Source: DASZHJ01 sp035541215
GTDB taxonomy: Bacteria > Pseudomonadota > Alphaproteobacteria > ATCC43930 > CGMCC-115725
NCBI GenBank assembly: GCA_035541215.1
Contig: DATKNV010000129.1
Location: 1-21,209 of the forward strand
Length of the DNA: 21,209 bases
Reading direction: 5' to 3'
Each line of letters opens with the position of its first letter. The first letter of the stretch is position 1. Shown in pieces: positions 1 to 6,116 of the stretch. The position numbers and the translations under genes were made by a program. The notes beneath the pieces are model-generated. The model was not told the DNA's origin. It saw only the letters and a program-made list of their open reading frames with translations, and searched no databases.

Positions 1-88
1 CGGCGGATTCCATCAGGGCCAGCGGTCCCAATAGGCCGCACCAAAGGCCGGACACAAGACCGCAAGCCCGACCCTGCTTCTCACGCAA
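1..88 (-). CDS. possible 5' end of a membrane or secreted protein gene (cut by window edge)
   Basis: On the minus strand an open frame runs off the left edge from a TTG at 88-86. It reads roughly 29 codons: a short charged start (REKQGR) followed by a hydrophobic stretch (GLVSGLWCGLLGPLAL), then MESA. That pattern resembles a signal peptide or first membrane helix. An in-frame ATG at 13-11 is an alternative, later start. The purine-rich AAGAGA upstream of the TTG could be a weak ribosome binding site. Too little is visible to name a family, and the frame may be chance in GC-rich DNA. The next minus-strand gene (cyclase) ends at 233, and the gap between them is filled by a palindromic repeat, as expected of an intergenic region. 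Confidence 0.25.
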   Translation of the reverse strand, partial: MREKQGRACGLVSGLWCGLLGPLALMESA

Positions 89-121
89 TAAATCTCTTGC
101 CAGGCGGGGGCCGTCCACACA

Positions 122-203
122 AGGGCGCGGAGGATGCGCGGTGGACGCAGAGGATTCCAATTTCATCCCTACCACTGCGTCCTCTGCGCATCCTCCGCAC
201 CCT
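122..203. repeat. palindromic dispersed repeat, copy 1
   Basis: Left arm 122-154 and right arm 171-203 are imperfect inverted repeats, about 27 of 33 positions matching by hand, around an AT-richer centre (155-170). The arms are built from short units of the type GCGCAGAGG or GCGGAGGAT spaced about 10 bp apart. On the minus strand the right arm and its flank (from about 220 down to 171) closely resemble the plus strand at 15027-15082, so the two sites belong to one repeat family. It lies just downstream of the minus-strand cyclase stop. No transposase or coding capacity is visible. A stable hairpin in RNA is possible, and it could serve as a 3' end for the cyclase message. Confidence 0.7.
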
Positions 204-232
204 CTGCGCGAAAACTTTCTTCCTTTTTTTCC

Positions 233-1528
233 TCACCCGCTGTCCGGCTGGTAATACGGGTCCTCCCAGGCCGGGAGCGCGAAGACCTCCTCGGGCGCGG
301 AGAGGCCGCGGACCTCGTAGCGGCCGAGCGAGATCATGGGGACGCCGAGGCCCCGCACGAAATCGGCCGAGAAGAGCACGCCTTTGCCCAGGCGGCGGCA
401 CAACATCTGCAGCCGGCTCACGAGGTTGACGGCGGGGCCGATCACCGTGAAGTCGAGCCGGCTCGCGCCGCCGATGTTGCCGTAGATGACGGTGCCGAGA
501 TGGAGCGTGATGCCGAAGCGCACGGGCGCCTCGCCCTTGGCCTCGCGGCGGCGGTTCACTTCAGCGAATTCCGCGAAGGCCGCGCGCGATGCCGCGAGCG
601 CCGCGAGGCACATCGGCCGCGGCCCCCCGCGATTCAGCGGGAAGATCGCGAGGATGCCGTCGCCGATGAGCTTCAGCACCTCGCCGCCATGCGCCTCCAC
701 CGGCGCGATCACGGATTCGAAGTAGTCGTTGAGGAGCGCGATCATCTGCTCGCCGGGGAGGCGCTCGGAGAGGTCGGTGAAGCCGCGGAGGTCCGCAAAG
801 AGGATCGCGGCGTCGATGGTTTGGCCGCTGCCGCGGAGCACCTGTCCCTTGAGCACGCGCGTACCCGCATCGGCGCCGAGATAGGTCTTGAGCAATGTCT
901 CGGCCGCGCGGTGGCTTGCACGCGCCTCGATCACCACGCCGAGATAGGTCACGATCGCGTCGAAGAAGGCGACATCGGCGTCGCTGAACCCGCCGGGCCG
1001 CCCCGTCGCCCAGGTAACGGCGTGGTTGCTCCCATCGGTGAAAGGGAGGCGCTGGGCGATGTAGTCCGTGAACCCGTCGGCCTTGAGCTCGGAGAGCACG
1101 GCGAAGTCGAGAATGACCTCCGGGTTCTCCAGCCTCCGCCGGAAGCGCTCGGCGCCGCCGTAGATCCAATAGACCGGGCTGTTGATGTAGCTTGGCTGCT
1201 GCTCCACGCCGTGCGAATGCCGCACGATCCGGCCGCCGTCCCCGCAGCGCCATTGCAGAGTGAGGCCGCGGACCTCCGGGTCCAGGACATGAGCGTGCAC
1301 GGTCGCGCGATCGAGCGGCACCCCAGCCTCGCCGATCTGCTCGCAGAATACCGCGAAGAAGGCGCTGGGGTCCGTAACTCCACGCGCACCCTTGACCAGC
1401 CAATCCAGCACCGGCACCGCGCGCCGGCGCGCCTCGGTCTCGAGATCGGCAAGGCCGGCCTCGGGGGCTTCGTTCATGGCGTCATTTGACGCGCGCGAGG
1501 CCGGGGGAGGCAAGAGCCGCTGGGACAT
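233..1528 (-). CDS. class III adenylate cyclase
   Basis: Makes cyclic AMP from ATP. The C-terminal class III catalytic domain spans about residues 235-420 of 431. The catalytic set looks complete: metal-binding D246 (in FADLRGFT) and D290 (in IGDG), adenine-specifying K286 and D359, and transition-state N368 and R372 (in AVNLVSR). The adenine pair Lys/Asp favours adenylate over guanylate cyclase. The first 230 residues form an uncharacterised, apparently soluble N-terminal domain found in related alphaproteobacterial cyclases. I see no membrane helices, so it is probably cytoplasmic and the N-terminal part may be the sensor. An in-frame ATG at 1477 is a reasonable alternative start. It stands alone, divergent from nfu with 105 bp between them. 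Confidence 0.9.
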   Translation of the reverse strand: MSQRLLPPPASRASNDAMNEAPEAGLADLETEARRRAVPVLDWLVKGARGVTDPSAFFAVFCEQIGEAGVPLDRATVHAHVLDPEVRGLTLQWRCGDGGRIVRHSHGVEQQPSYINSPVYWIYGGAERFRRRLENPEVILDFAVLSELKADGFTDYIAQRLPFTDGSNHAVTWATGRPGGFSDADVAFFDAIVTYLGVVIEARASHRAAETLLKTYLGADAGTRVLKGQVLRGSGQTIDAAILFADLRGFTDLSERLPGEQMIALLNDYFESVIAPVEAHGGEVLKLIGDGILAIFPLNRGGPRPMCLAALAASRAAFAEFAEVNRRREAKGEAPVRFGITLHLGTVIYGNIGGASRLDFTVIGPAVNLVSRLQMLCRRLGKGVLFSADFVRGLGVPMISLGRYEVRGLSAPEEVFALPAWEDPYYQPDSG

Positions 1529-1569
1529 GGCAGCTCACCGGCGCGGAATTGACCCCACTCGCGAAGGGG

Positions 1570-1598
1570 TTGACTTGAAGAGCCGGAAACCCAAGCTT
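1570..1598 (+). promoter_or_regulatory. candidate promoter for nfu
   Basis: A TTGACT box at 1570-1575 matches the -35 consensus well. With a 17-nt spacer the -10 would be AAGCTT (1593-1598), which is a poor match. Transcription would start near 1605 and leave a leader of about 29 nt before the nfu ATG. It sits in the 105-bp divergent gap with the cyclase. The evidence rests mainly on the -35 box and position. Confidence 0.35.
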
Positions 1599-1633
1599 GT
1601 CCGCCATCGAGCTTCCCGGAGCGAGCGCCACCC

Positions 1634-2179
1634 ATGTTCATTCAGACGGAGACCACGCCGAACCCCGCGACCCTCAAGTTCCTGCCGGGGCGCGAGGTGA
1701 TGGCGCGCGGCACGGCCTATTTCACCGATGTCTCCGCCGCCGGGCGCTCGCCGCTGGCGCAGCAGCTCTTCGCCCTTCCCGGCGTCGCCGGCGTCTTCCT
1801 GGGCGCGGACTTCATTACCGTCACGAAGGATGCCGGCAAGGACTGGGCGGAGCTCAAGCCAGCGGTCCTCGGCGCCATCATGGAGCACTTCACGGCGGGC
1901 CGGCCCGTCCTCGTCGGAGAGAGCGCCGCCGAGGCGAGCGCCGAGGACGAGGACGAGGTGATCTCGCAGATCAAGGAGCTCCTGGAGACGCGGGTGCGTC
2001 CTGCGGTGGCGCAGGACGGCGGCGACATCATCTTCGACCGCTACGAGGACGGCGTCGTCTATCTGCACATGCAGGGCTCGTGCTCGGGCTGCCCCAGCTC
2101 GACCGCGACGCTCAAGGCGGGCATCGAGAACATGCTCCGCCACTACATCCCCGAGGTGCACGAGGTGCGCCCGGTCTGA
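1634..2179 (+). CDS. nfu: Nfu/NifU-type iron-sulfur cluster carrier
   Basis: Cytoplasmic scaffold or carrier that receives Fe-S clusters and passes them to apo-proteins. Two domains are visible in 181 residues: an Nfu N-terminal domain (about 1-88, opening MFIQTETTPNP) and a C-terminal NifU-like domain (about 107-178) with the cluster-binding pair C150-x-x-C153 in GSCSGCPSS. An acidic linker (95-108) joins them. This is the usual alphaproteobacterial and mitochondrial Nfu1 layout. A GGAG at about 1618-1621 precedes the ATG. MiaB, encoded further along, is one kind of Fe-S client, but a direct link is only inference. It converges on the dipeptidase gene with the two stop codons 10 nt apart. 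Confidence 0.93.
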   Translation: MFIQTETTPNPATLKFLPGREVMARGTAYFTDVSAAGRSPLAQQLFALPGVAGVFLGADFITVTKDAGKDWAELKPAVLGAIMEHFTAGRPVLVGESAAEASAEDEDEVISQIKELLETRVRPAVAQDGGDIIFDRYEDGVVYLHMQGSCSGCPSSTATLKAGIENMLRHYIPEVHEVRPV

Positions 2180-2192
2180 GCGGCGCCGCTCA
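2177..2192. repeat. perfect 16-bp palindrome joining two convergent stop codons
   Basis: TGAGCGGCGCCGCTCA is its own reverse complement. Its first three bases are the nfu stop and its last three are the complement of the dipeptidase stop. Either transcript could form a GC-rich 6- to 7-bp hairpin here. Neither side is followed by a clear T-run, so a classical intrinsic terminator is not supported. Confidence 0.6.
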
Positions 2193-2756
2193 GCCCGCCG
2201 TCATCATGGAGAGCACGAGATCGCGGTCGCTCAGCAGCGGGTAGAGCCGCGAGTCGAAAAGCTGATAGTGCCACCACTCGTTGCGATAGAAGTCCCAGCC
2301 CGCCGCCGTCATCAGTCCCAGGAGCAGCAGGCGATTGCGCTGCGCTTCCGGCGAGACCTCGGTATTGCCGTGATGCGAGAGCGGCGTGAAGGCATCGAAG
2401 CCGGTCCCCATCTCGAGCTCGCGGCCGGCGCCGTCCACCAGGGTGAGGTCGATCGCGACGCCGCGCGAATGCGGCGAGCCGCGGCGGGGGTCGGCCAGGA
2501 ACTCCGGGTCGGGCCGCGCCTCCCAGAGCTTCCACTGCGCCTCGGAAGGCCGGAAGGCATCGAAGATCTTGAAGCCGAGGCCGAGCGGCCGGGCGAGCGC
2601 CTGCGCGCGCAGGAGGCGCTCGGCGGCTGCCTCGTGGAGATAGCAGGCGGCACGGGCGTAGACCGGCTTTCCCGTGATGTTGCCGGCAGTCGCGTAGGCG
2701 ATCTCGAGCGCGACGCCGTGCGTCTCCGGCCGGATTTCGACGAGTGCTGCGGGCAT
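2190..2756 (-). CDS. D-alanyl-D-alanine dipeptidase (VanX/DdpX family, M15D)
   Basis: Zinc-dependent hydrolase of D-Ala-D-Ala; the family recycles peptidoglycan dipeptide or, in glycopeptide resistance, removes the vancomycin target precursor. With the ATG at 2756 the protein has 188 residues, typical for the family. Visible residues: substrate Arg R69 in FDAFRP, zinc ligands H96 and D103 in SPHSRGVAID, catalytic E160 and third ligand H163 in NEWWH. The frame stays open much further upstream, but that extension overlaps tsaB and has arginine-rich shadow composition, so I chose 2756. No signal peptide is evident, which suggests a cytoplasmic enzyme. No vanR/S/H/A partners are nearby, so housekeeping dipeptide turnover is more likely than resistance. 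Confidence 0.88.
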   Translation of the reverse strand: MPAALVEIRPETHGVALEIAYATAGNITGKPVYARAACYLHEAAAERLLRAQALARPLGLGFKIFDAFRPSEAQWKLWEARPDPEFLADPRRGSPHSRGVAIDLTLVDGAGRELEMGTGFDAFTPLSHHGNTEVSPEAQRNRLLLLGLMTAAGWDFYRNEWWHYQLFDSRLYPLLSDRDLVLSMMTAG

Positions 2757-2834
2757 GAGCGATAGGGAGAGATTGCGGAAATGGACGGCAGCGGGGATGC
2801 TCGTCCTTCCTATCACGCCCAGGGCTTCTCCGCG

Positions 2835-3512
2835 ATGAGGGTTCTCGCCTTCGACAGTTCCGGGAACGGCTGCTCCGCCGCCGTGGTCGGCGAGGAGGGC
2901 GTCCTCGCGCGCGAGTTCGAGGCGATGGCGCTGGGGCAAGCGGAGCGGCTCCTGCCGATGATCGCGCGCGCGATGGCGGCGTCGGGACTCGGCTTTCCGG
3001 AGCTCGATTGCATCGCCGTCACGGTGGGACCCGGCGCCTTCACGGGCGTGCGGATCGGGATCGCCGCCGCGGAGGGATTGGCGCTCGCGAGCGGCAAGCC
3101 CGTGCTGGGTCTCACGGGATTCGACACGGTTGCGACGGCAGTGCCGGACGAGCTGCTCGCGGGACGGCGCCTTGCGGTGGCGCTCGACAGCCGGCGCGAG
3201 GAGCTTTACCTCCAAGCCTTCGACGAGAGCCGCAAGGCGCTCGGGAGCGGCGCCTTGGTGCCGCCCTCGGAGTGGCAGGCCTGGATTCCCGAAGGTCCGA
3301 TCCTTCTCGCGGGCGACGGCGCCGATCGGTTGGAGGGCGCGCTCGGCCCCCGCGACATCCGGCGCGCGCCGGGAAGCGGCATTCCCGATGCCGCCGATCT
3401 CGGCCGCCTCGCCCGCGCACGCTGGCTCCGGGGCGAGCGGACGGAGCGTCTCGAGCCGCTCTACCTGCGTGCGCCCGACACGACGCTCCCAGCGAAGGAG
3501 CGCGGACCGTGA
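2835..3512 (+). CDS. tsaB: tRNA threonylcarbamoyladenosine biosynthesis protein TsaB
   Basis: Partner of TsaD (and TsaE) in transferring the threonylcarbamoyl group to A37 of ANN-decoding tRNAs (t6A). The 225-residue protein opens with MRVLAFDSSG, an ASKHA-fold phosphate-1-like motif, and carries the diagnostic GPGAFTGVRIG at 65-75. The frame also reads from an ATG at 2781, but alignment with the family start MxxLxxDTS favours 2835. Divergent from the dipeptidase gene with 78 bp between them. The stop overlaps the rimI GTG by 4 nt (GTGA), so the two are probably translationally coupled. The tsaB-rimI pairing is common across bacteria. Confidence 0.95.
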   Translation: MRVLAFDSSGNGCSAAVVGEEGVLAREFEAMALGQAERLLPMIARAMAASGLGFPELDCIAVTVGPGAFTGVRIGIAAAEGLALASGKPVLGLTGFDTVATAVPDELLAGRRLAVALDSRREELYLQAFDESRKALGSGALVPPSEWQAWIPEGPILLAGDGADRLEGALGPRDIRRAPGSGIPDAADLGRLARARWLRGERTERLEPLYLRAPDTTLPAKERGP

Positions 3513-3982
3513 GCTCCTGGCAGATCGCGCGCATCACCGATGCCGACCTCGCGGACGTGGCGCTGCTGCACGGTCTCTGCTTCCCCGGCGAGGCCTGGAA
3601 CCGCGAGGACTTCGCGGGCATCCTCGCGATCGCCGGCGCAAGCGGCCATTGGGCGATCGAGGAGGGCGATCCGCAGCGGCGCGCGCAGGCCTTCCTCTTC
3701 GACACGCTGCTCGGCCTCTCCGGCGAGATCGTGACCTTGGGCGTGGCGCCCGGCGCCCGCCGGCGCGGCGCCGCCCGCGCCCTCCTCGCCGATCTCTTCG
3801 TGCGCGCGCGCAGCCTCGGCGTCGCGACGCTCACCCTCGAGGTCGCCGACGACAACCTTGCCGCGCTCGCGCTCTATGAGAGCCTGGGCTTCGAGCGTCT
3901 GGGCATCCGCCGCGCCTATTACCGCCGCCCCGGCGGCGGCACCATGGACGCGCGGCTGTTGCGGCGGACCCTACTCGCCTGA
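3509..3982 (+). CDS. rimI: RimI-type N-alpha-acetyltransferase
   Basis: GNAT acetyltransferase of 157 residues; the family acetylates the N-terminal alanine of ribosomal protein S18 and other proteins with acetyl-CoA. The acetyl-CoA loop is at about 77-92 (TLGVAPGARRRGAAR), followed by a conserved D-N-x-x-A-x-x-x-Y-E-x-x-G-F block (115-128) and the typical end RRAYYRRP. The GTG start lies inside the tsaB stop, with GAAGGAG (3494-3500) as a well-placed ribosome binding site. GNAT proteins vary in substrate, so RimI identity rests on similarity plus its place after tsaB. Confidence 0.88.
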   Translation: MSSWQIARITDADLADVALLHGLCFPGEAWNREDFAGILAIAGASGHWAIEEGDPQRRAQAFLFDTLLGLSGEIVTLGVAPGARRRGAARALLADLFVRARSLGVATLTLEVADDNLAALALYESLGFERLGIRRAYYRRPGGGTMDARLLRRTLLA

Positions 3983-4005
3983 CGGCGCAAGTCGGCAGAG
4001 TCCTC

Positions 4006-4025
4006 ATGCTTGCGTTTTTAAGCAT
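4006..4025. repeat. small inverted repeat in the rimI-mucR gap
   Basis: ATGCTT (4006-4011) and AAGCAT (4020-4025) flank an 8-base loop containing TTTTT. It could be a weak terminator-like hairpin for tsaB-rimI or an AT-rich regulator site. MucR-family proteins bind AT-rich DNA near their own genes, but binding here is only a guess. Confidence 0.3.
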
Positions 4026-4063
4026 CGACGGCGCGTTCTATTCGGCCGCTTGGGGTCCCAATC

Positions 4064-4091
4064 TTGTCCTGGCATCGGTCATTGCTTTATA
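4064..4091 (+). promoter_or_regulatory. candidate mucR promoter
   Basis: CTTGTC (4063-4068) followed by 17 nt and TTTATA (4086-4091) resembles the alphaproteobacterial housekeeping pattern CTTGAC-N17-CTATAT. Transcription would start near 4098, giving a 40- to 45-nt leader before the ATG at 4142. The region is clearly less GC-rich than its surroundings. Confidence 0.55.
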
Positions 4092-4141
4092 GGCGCCGAC
4101 AAACTATATCGATGGCCAGTTTTCCCCGGGGAATGTCCGAA

Positions 4142-4561
4142 ATGACCGACAACGCCAATACAAAAGAATTGCTTTCGCTGACGACGGAGATCGTGGCCGC
4201 CCACGTCTCCAACAACACCGTCGCGGCGAACGATTTGCCTCAGCTCATCAGCTCCGTTTATCAATCGCTTGCCGGCGTCGGCAAGGGCCCGGCGCCCGCG
4301 GCGGAGCGGCCGGAGCCGGCGGTACCCGTGAAGAAATCGGTGCACGCGGACTACATCGTCTGCCTCGAGGACGGCAAGAAGCTCAAGATGCTGAAGCGGC
4401 ACCTCAAGACCGCCTACAACATGACGCCCGAGCAATACCGGGAGCGCTGGGGCCTGGCGCCGGACTATCCCATGGTGGCGCCCAATTATGCGCGCCAGCG
4501 CTCGCGCCTCGCCAAGGAGATCGGGCTCGGGACACGCGGCAGAAAATCCAGCTCTGCCTGA
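4142..4561 (+). CDS. mucR: MucR/Ros family transcriptional regulator
   Basis: DNA-binding regulator; in alphaproteobacteria the family silences or tunes exopolysaccharide, motility, cell-cycle and virulence genes and usually represses itself. The 139-residue protein has the conserved N-terminal oligomerisation part (ELLSLTTEIVAAHVSNN) and the zinc-finger-like core (about 68-103) with CLEDG and LKRHLKTAYNMTPEQYRERW. Of the classical Ros C2H2 set only C74 and H87 are plain; the second Cys position is D77 and the last His is missing. The start is uncertain: in-frame ATGs at 4112 and 4133 exist. I chose 4142 because GGGG at 4128-4131 is well spaced for it but too close to 4133. It has its own promoter and precedes fur. 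Confidence 0.9.
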   Translation: MTDNANTKELLSLTTEIVAAHVSNNTVAANDLPQLISSVYQSLAGVGKGPAPAAERPEPAVPVKKSVHADYIVCLEDGKKLKMLKRHLKTAYNMTPEQYRERWGLAPDYPMVAPNYARQRSRLAKEIGLGTRGRKSSSA

Positions 4562-4777
4562 GACTTAGAGGAGGCCGGCCGGGCGGCGGTACGGCGTCAT
4601 AGGACGGTCAGGGCCTTTTGGCTATACTGCTAACGATATGCGCTCGCGGCCCGATGCCGGCGGCCGGGTGTCGGCCCCCGGCGGAACTGGGGCGCCAGCG
4701 CATGGGGCGATCCGAGCGAAGCGCCGCACGCGCAAGTGCGGGGCCGTCGGTTCCGACAGGGAGGCGTTGCTAGGCCG
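4562..4777. other. 216-bp gap between mucR and fur
   Basis: No coding region is supported here; short open frames have shadow composition. A CTATAC at 4622-4627 in an AT-richer patch (TTTTGGCTATACTGCTAACG) is the best -10 candidate for fur, but no convincing -35 sits 16-18 nt upstream. If used, it leaves an untranslated leader of about 145 nt, much of it GC-rich with self-complementary CCGG and GGCC runs (about 4652-4686). I cannot recognise a Fur box with confidence. Confidence 0.4.
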
Positions 4778-5212
4778 ATGCCGTCGCGCCTGGAGCAGCT
4801 TTGCATCGACAAGGGGCTCAAGATGACGGAGCAGCGCCGGATCATCGCGCGCGTGCTCTCGGATTCCGCCGATCACCCCGACGTCGAGGCCGTCCATCGC
4901 CGCGCGACCGAGATCGACCCCCGCATCAGCATCGCCACGGTCTATCGCACCGTGCGCCTCTTCGAGGAGGCGAACATCCTCGCGCGCCACGACTTCGGCG
5001 ACGGCCGCGCGCGCTACGAGGAGATGACGAGCGACCATCACGACCACCTCATCGACCTCCAGACCGGGCGGGTGATCGAGTTCACGAACGAGACGATCGA
5101 GGGGCTGCAGCGGCAGGTGGCGGAGAAGCTGGGATATCGCCTCATCGGCCACCGGCTCGAGCTCTACGCCGTACCCCTCGACTCCAAGCGCGACGGCGGC
5201 GAGCGGAAATGA
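4778..5212 (+). CDS. fur: Fur family metal-responsive regulator (Fur/Mur type)
   Basis: Metal-dependent repressor. The 144-residue protein has the N-terminal winged helix (about 1-83, with MTEQRRIIARVL and ATVYRTVRLFEE) and the C-terminal dimerisation domain with the metal-binding HHDHLID (87-93). The CxxC pair that follows HHDHL in E. coli-type Fur is replaced here (HHDHLIDLQTG), and no C-terminal Cys pair exists. This is the pattern of alphaproteobacterial Fur/Mur proteins, some of which answer to manganese. I chose the ATG at 4778 (MPSRLEQLC) by family length; an AGGGAGG lies about 14 nt upstream. Irr is unlikely because there is no haem-type N-terminal motif. Metal preference cannot be read from sequence. 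Confidence 0.92.
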   Translation: MPSRLEQLCIDKGLKMTEQRRIIARVLSDSADHPDVEAVHRRATEIDPRISIATVYRTVRLFEEANILARHDFGDGRARYEEMTSDHHDHLIDLQTGRVIEFTNETIEGLQRQVAEKLGYRLIGHRLELYAVPLDSKRDGGERK

Positions 5213-5264
5213 GCGGCGAGCGGCACAGCGTTCGACCGGCCAGGGCCGGCGGCGGGCGGACCCT

Positions 5265-6116
5265 ATGAACGAGCAGCAGCTCCGCCGCCTCGCCGACGAG
5301 CAGGCCGCTCCCGAGGAGCCCGCGAGCTTCCACATCCGCTCGGGCACGCTCGCCGTGCGTCTTGCGCGGAGCCCGGCCGAGATCGCCGCGGCGCAAGCGC
5401 TGCGCTACCGCGTCTTCTACGACGAGATGGGCGCGAGGCCCTCGCCGGAGATGGAGCGCACCCGCCGCGACTTCGACGGCTTCGACGAGTTCGCGGACCA
5501 TCTGCTGGTGATCGACAACGCGCGCGGCCTCGGCCCCGATGCGGTGATCGGCACCTACCGGCTGATCCGGCGTCCCGCCGCCGAGCGCGCCGGACGGTTC
5601 TATTCCGCCGCCGAATACGACATCTCCACCATGGTGGCCTATCCCGGCGAGATCCTCGAGCTCGGCCGCTCCTGCGTCGATGCGAGCGCGCGCAACCGGC
5701 CCACCATGCAGCTCCTGTGGCGAGGCATTGCCGCCTACGTCTTCCACTACCAGATCGATCTCATGTTCGGCTGCGCGAGCCTCCATGGCACCGATCCCGA
5801 CGCGCTCGCGGTGCCCTTGAGCTATCTCCACTATCACCATCTGGCGCCGCCGGCCTTGCGGCCGCGGGCGCTACCCGAGCTCTACGTCGACATGCGCCGG
5901 CTCCCGCCGCAGGCGATCGATCCCGCAAAGGCGCTCGCGGAGCTCCCGCCGCTCATCAAGGGCTATCTGCGTCTCGGCGGCTTCGTCGGCGACGGCGCCG
6001 TCATCGACCGCCAGTTCAACACCACCGACGTCTCGATCGTCGTCAAGACCGACCTCGTCACCGACAAGTATTATCGGCATTACGAGCGGCAGGCGCGCGG
6101 GGCGAGCGCGCCTTGA
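5265..6116 (+). CDS. olsB: OlsB-type ornithine-acyl-ACP N-acyltransferase (GNAT family)
   Basis: Probably forms lyso-ornithine lipid by transferring a 3-hydroxyacyl chain from acyl-ACP to the amino group of ornithine. The 283-residue protein shows the family blocks: ALRYRVFYDEMGA (45-57), FDEFADHLLVID (73-84), VIGTYRLIRR (94-103), LELGRSCVDASARN (131-144), and a C-terminal LIKGYLRLGGFVGDGA (230-245) with FNTTDVSIVV. It starts 52 nt after fur and overlaps the next acyltransferase by 4 nt (TTGA). The OlsB-OlsA pairing supports ornithine lipid synthesis. The broader 'hemolysin-like GNAT' family is the cautious alternative name, since acyl substrate cannot be proven from sequence. Confidence 0.85.
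   Translation: MNEQQLRRLADEQAAPEEPASFHIRSGTLAVRLARSPAEIAAAQALRYRVFYDEMGARPSPEMERTRRDFDGFDEFADHLLVIDNARGLGPDAVIGTYRLIRRPAAERAGRFYSAAEYDISTMVAYPGEILELGRSCVDASARNRPTMQLLWRGIAAYVFHYQIDLMFGCASLHGTDPDALAVPLSYLHYHHLAPPALRPRALPELYVDMRRLPPQAIDPAKALAELPPLIKGYLRLGGFVGDGAVIDRQFNTTDVSIVVKTDLVTDKYYRHYERQARGASAP

Noticed and set aside
122..203. CRISPR-like or tandem repeat array
   Set aside because: The units are short, degenerate and contiguous at about 10 bp with inverted symmetry; there are no spacers and no cas genes.
134..1489. Long plus-strand frame opposite the adenylate cyclase
   Set aside because: Antisense shadow: arginine, alanine and histidine-rich with no recognisable motif, and it crosses the palindromic repeat.
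2190..2756. Vancomycin-resistance determinant
   Set aside because: Only the dipeptidase is present, with no ligase, dehydrogenase or two-component system. A housekeeping role is more likely.
2757..3215. N-terminal extension of the dipeptidase frame
   Set aside because: It overlaps tsaB in antisense and has shadow composition. The VanX-family start fits the ATG at 2756.
4638..4826. Small open frame in the mucR-fur gap
   Set aside because: Arg/Ala/Gly-rich composition, no good ribosome binding site, and it runs into fur in the wrong frame.
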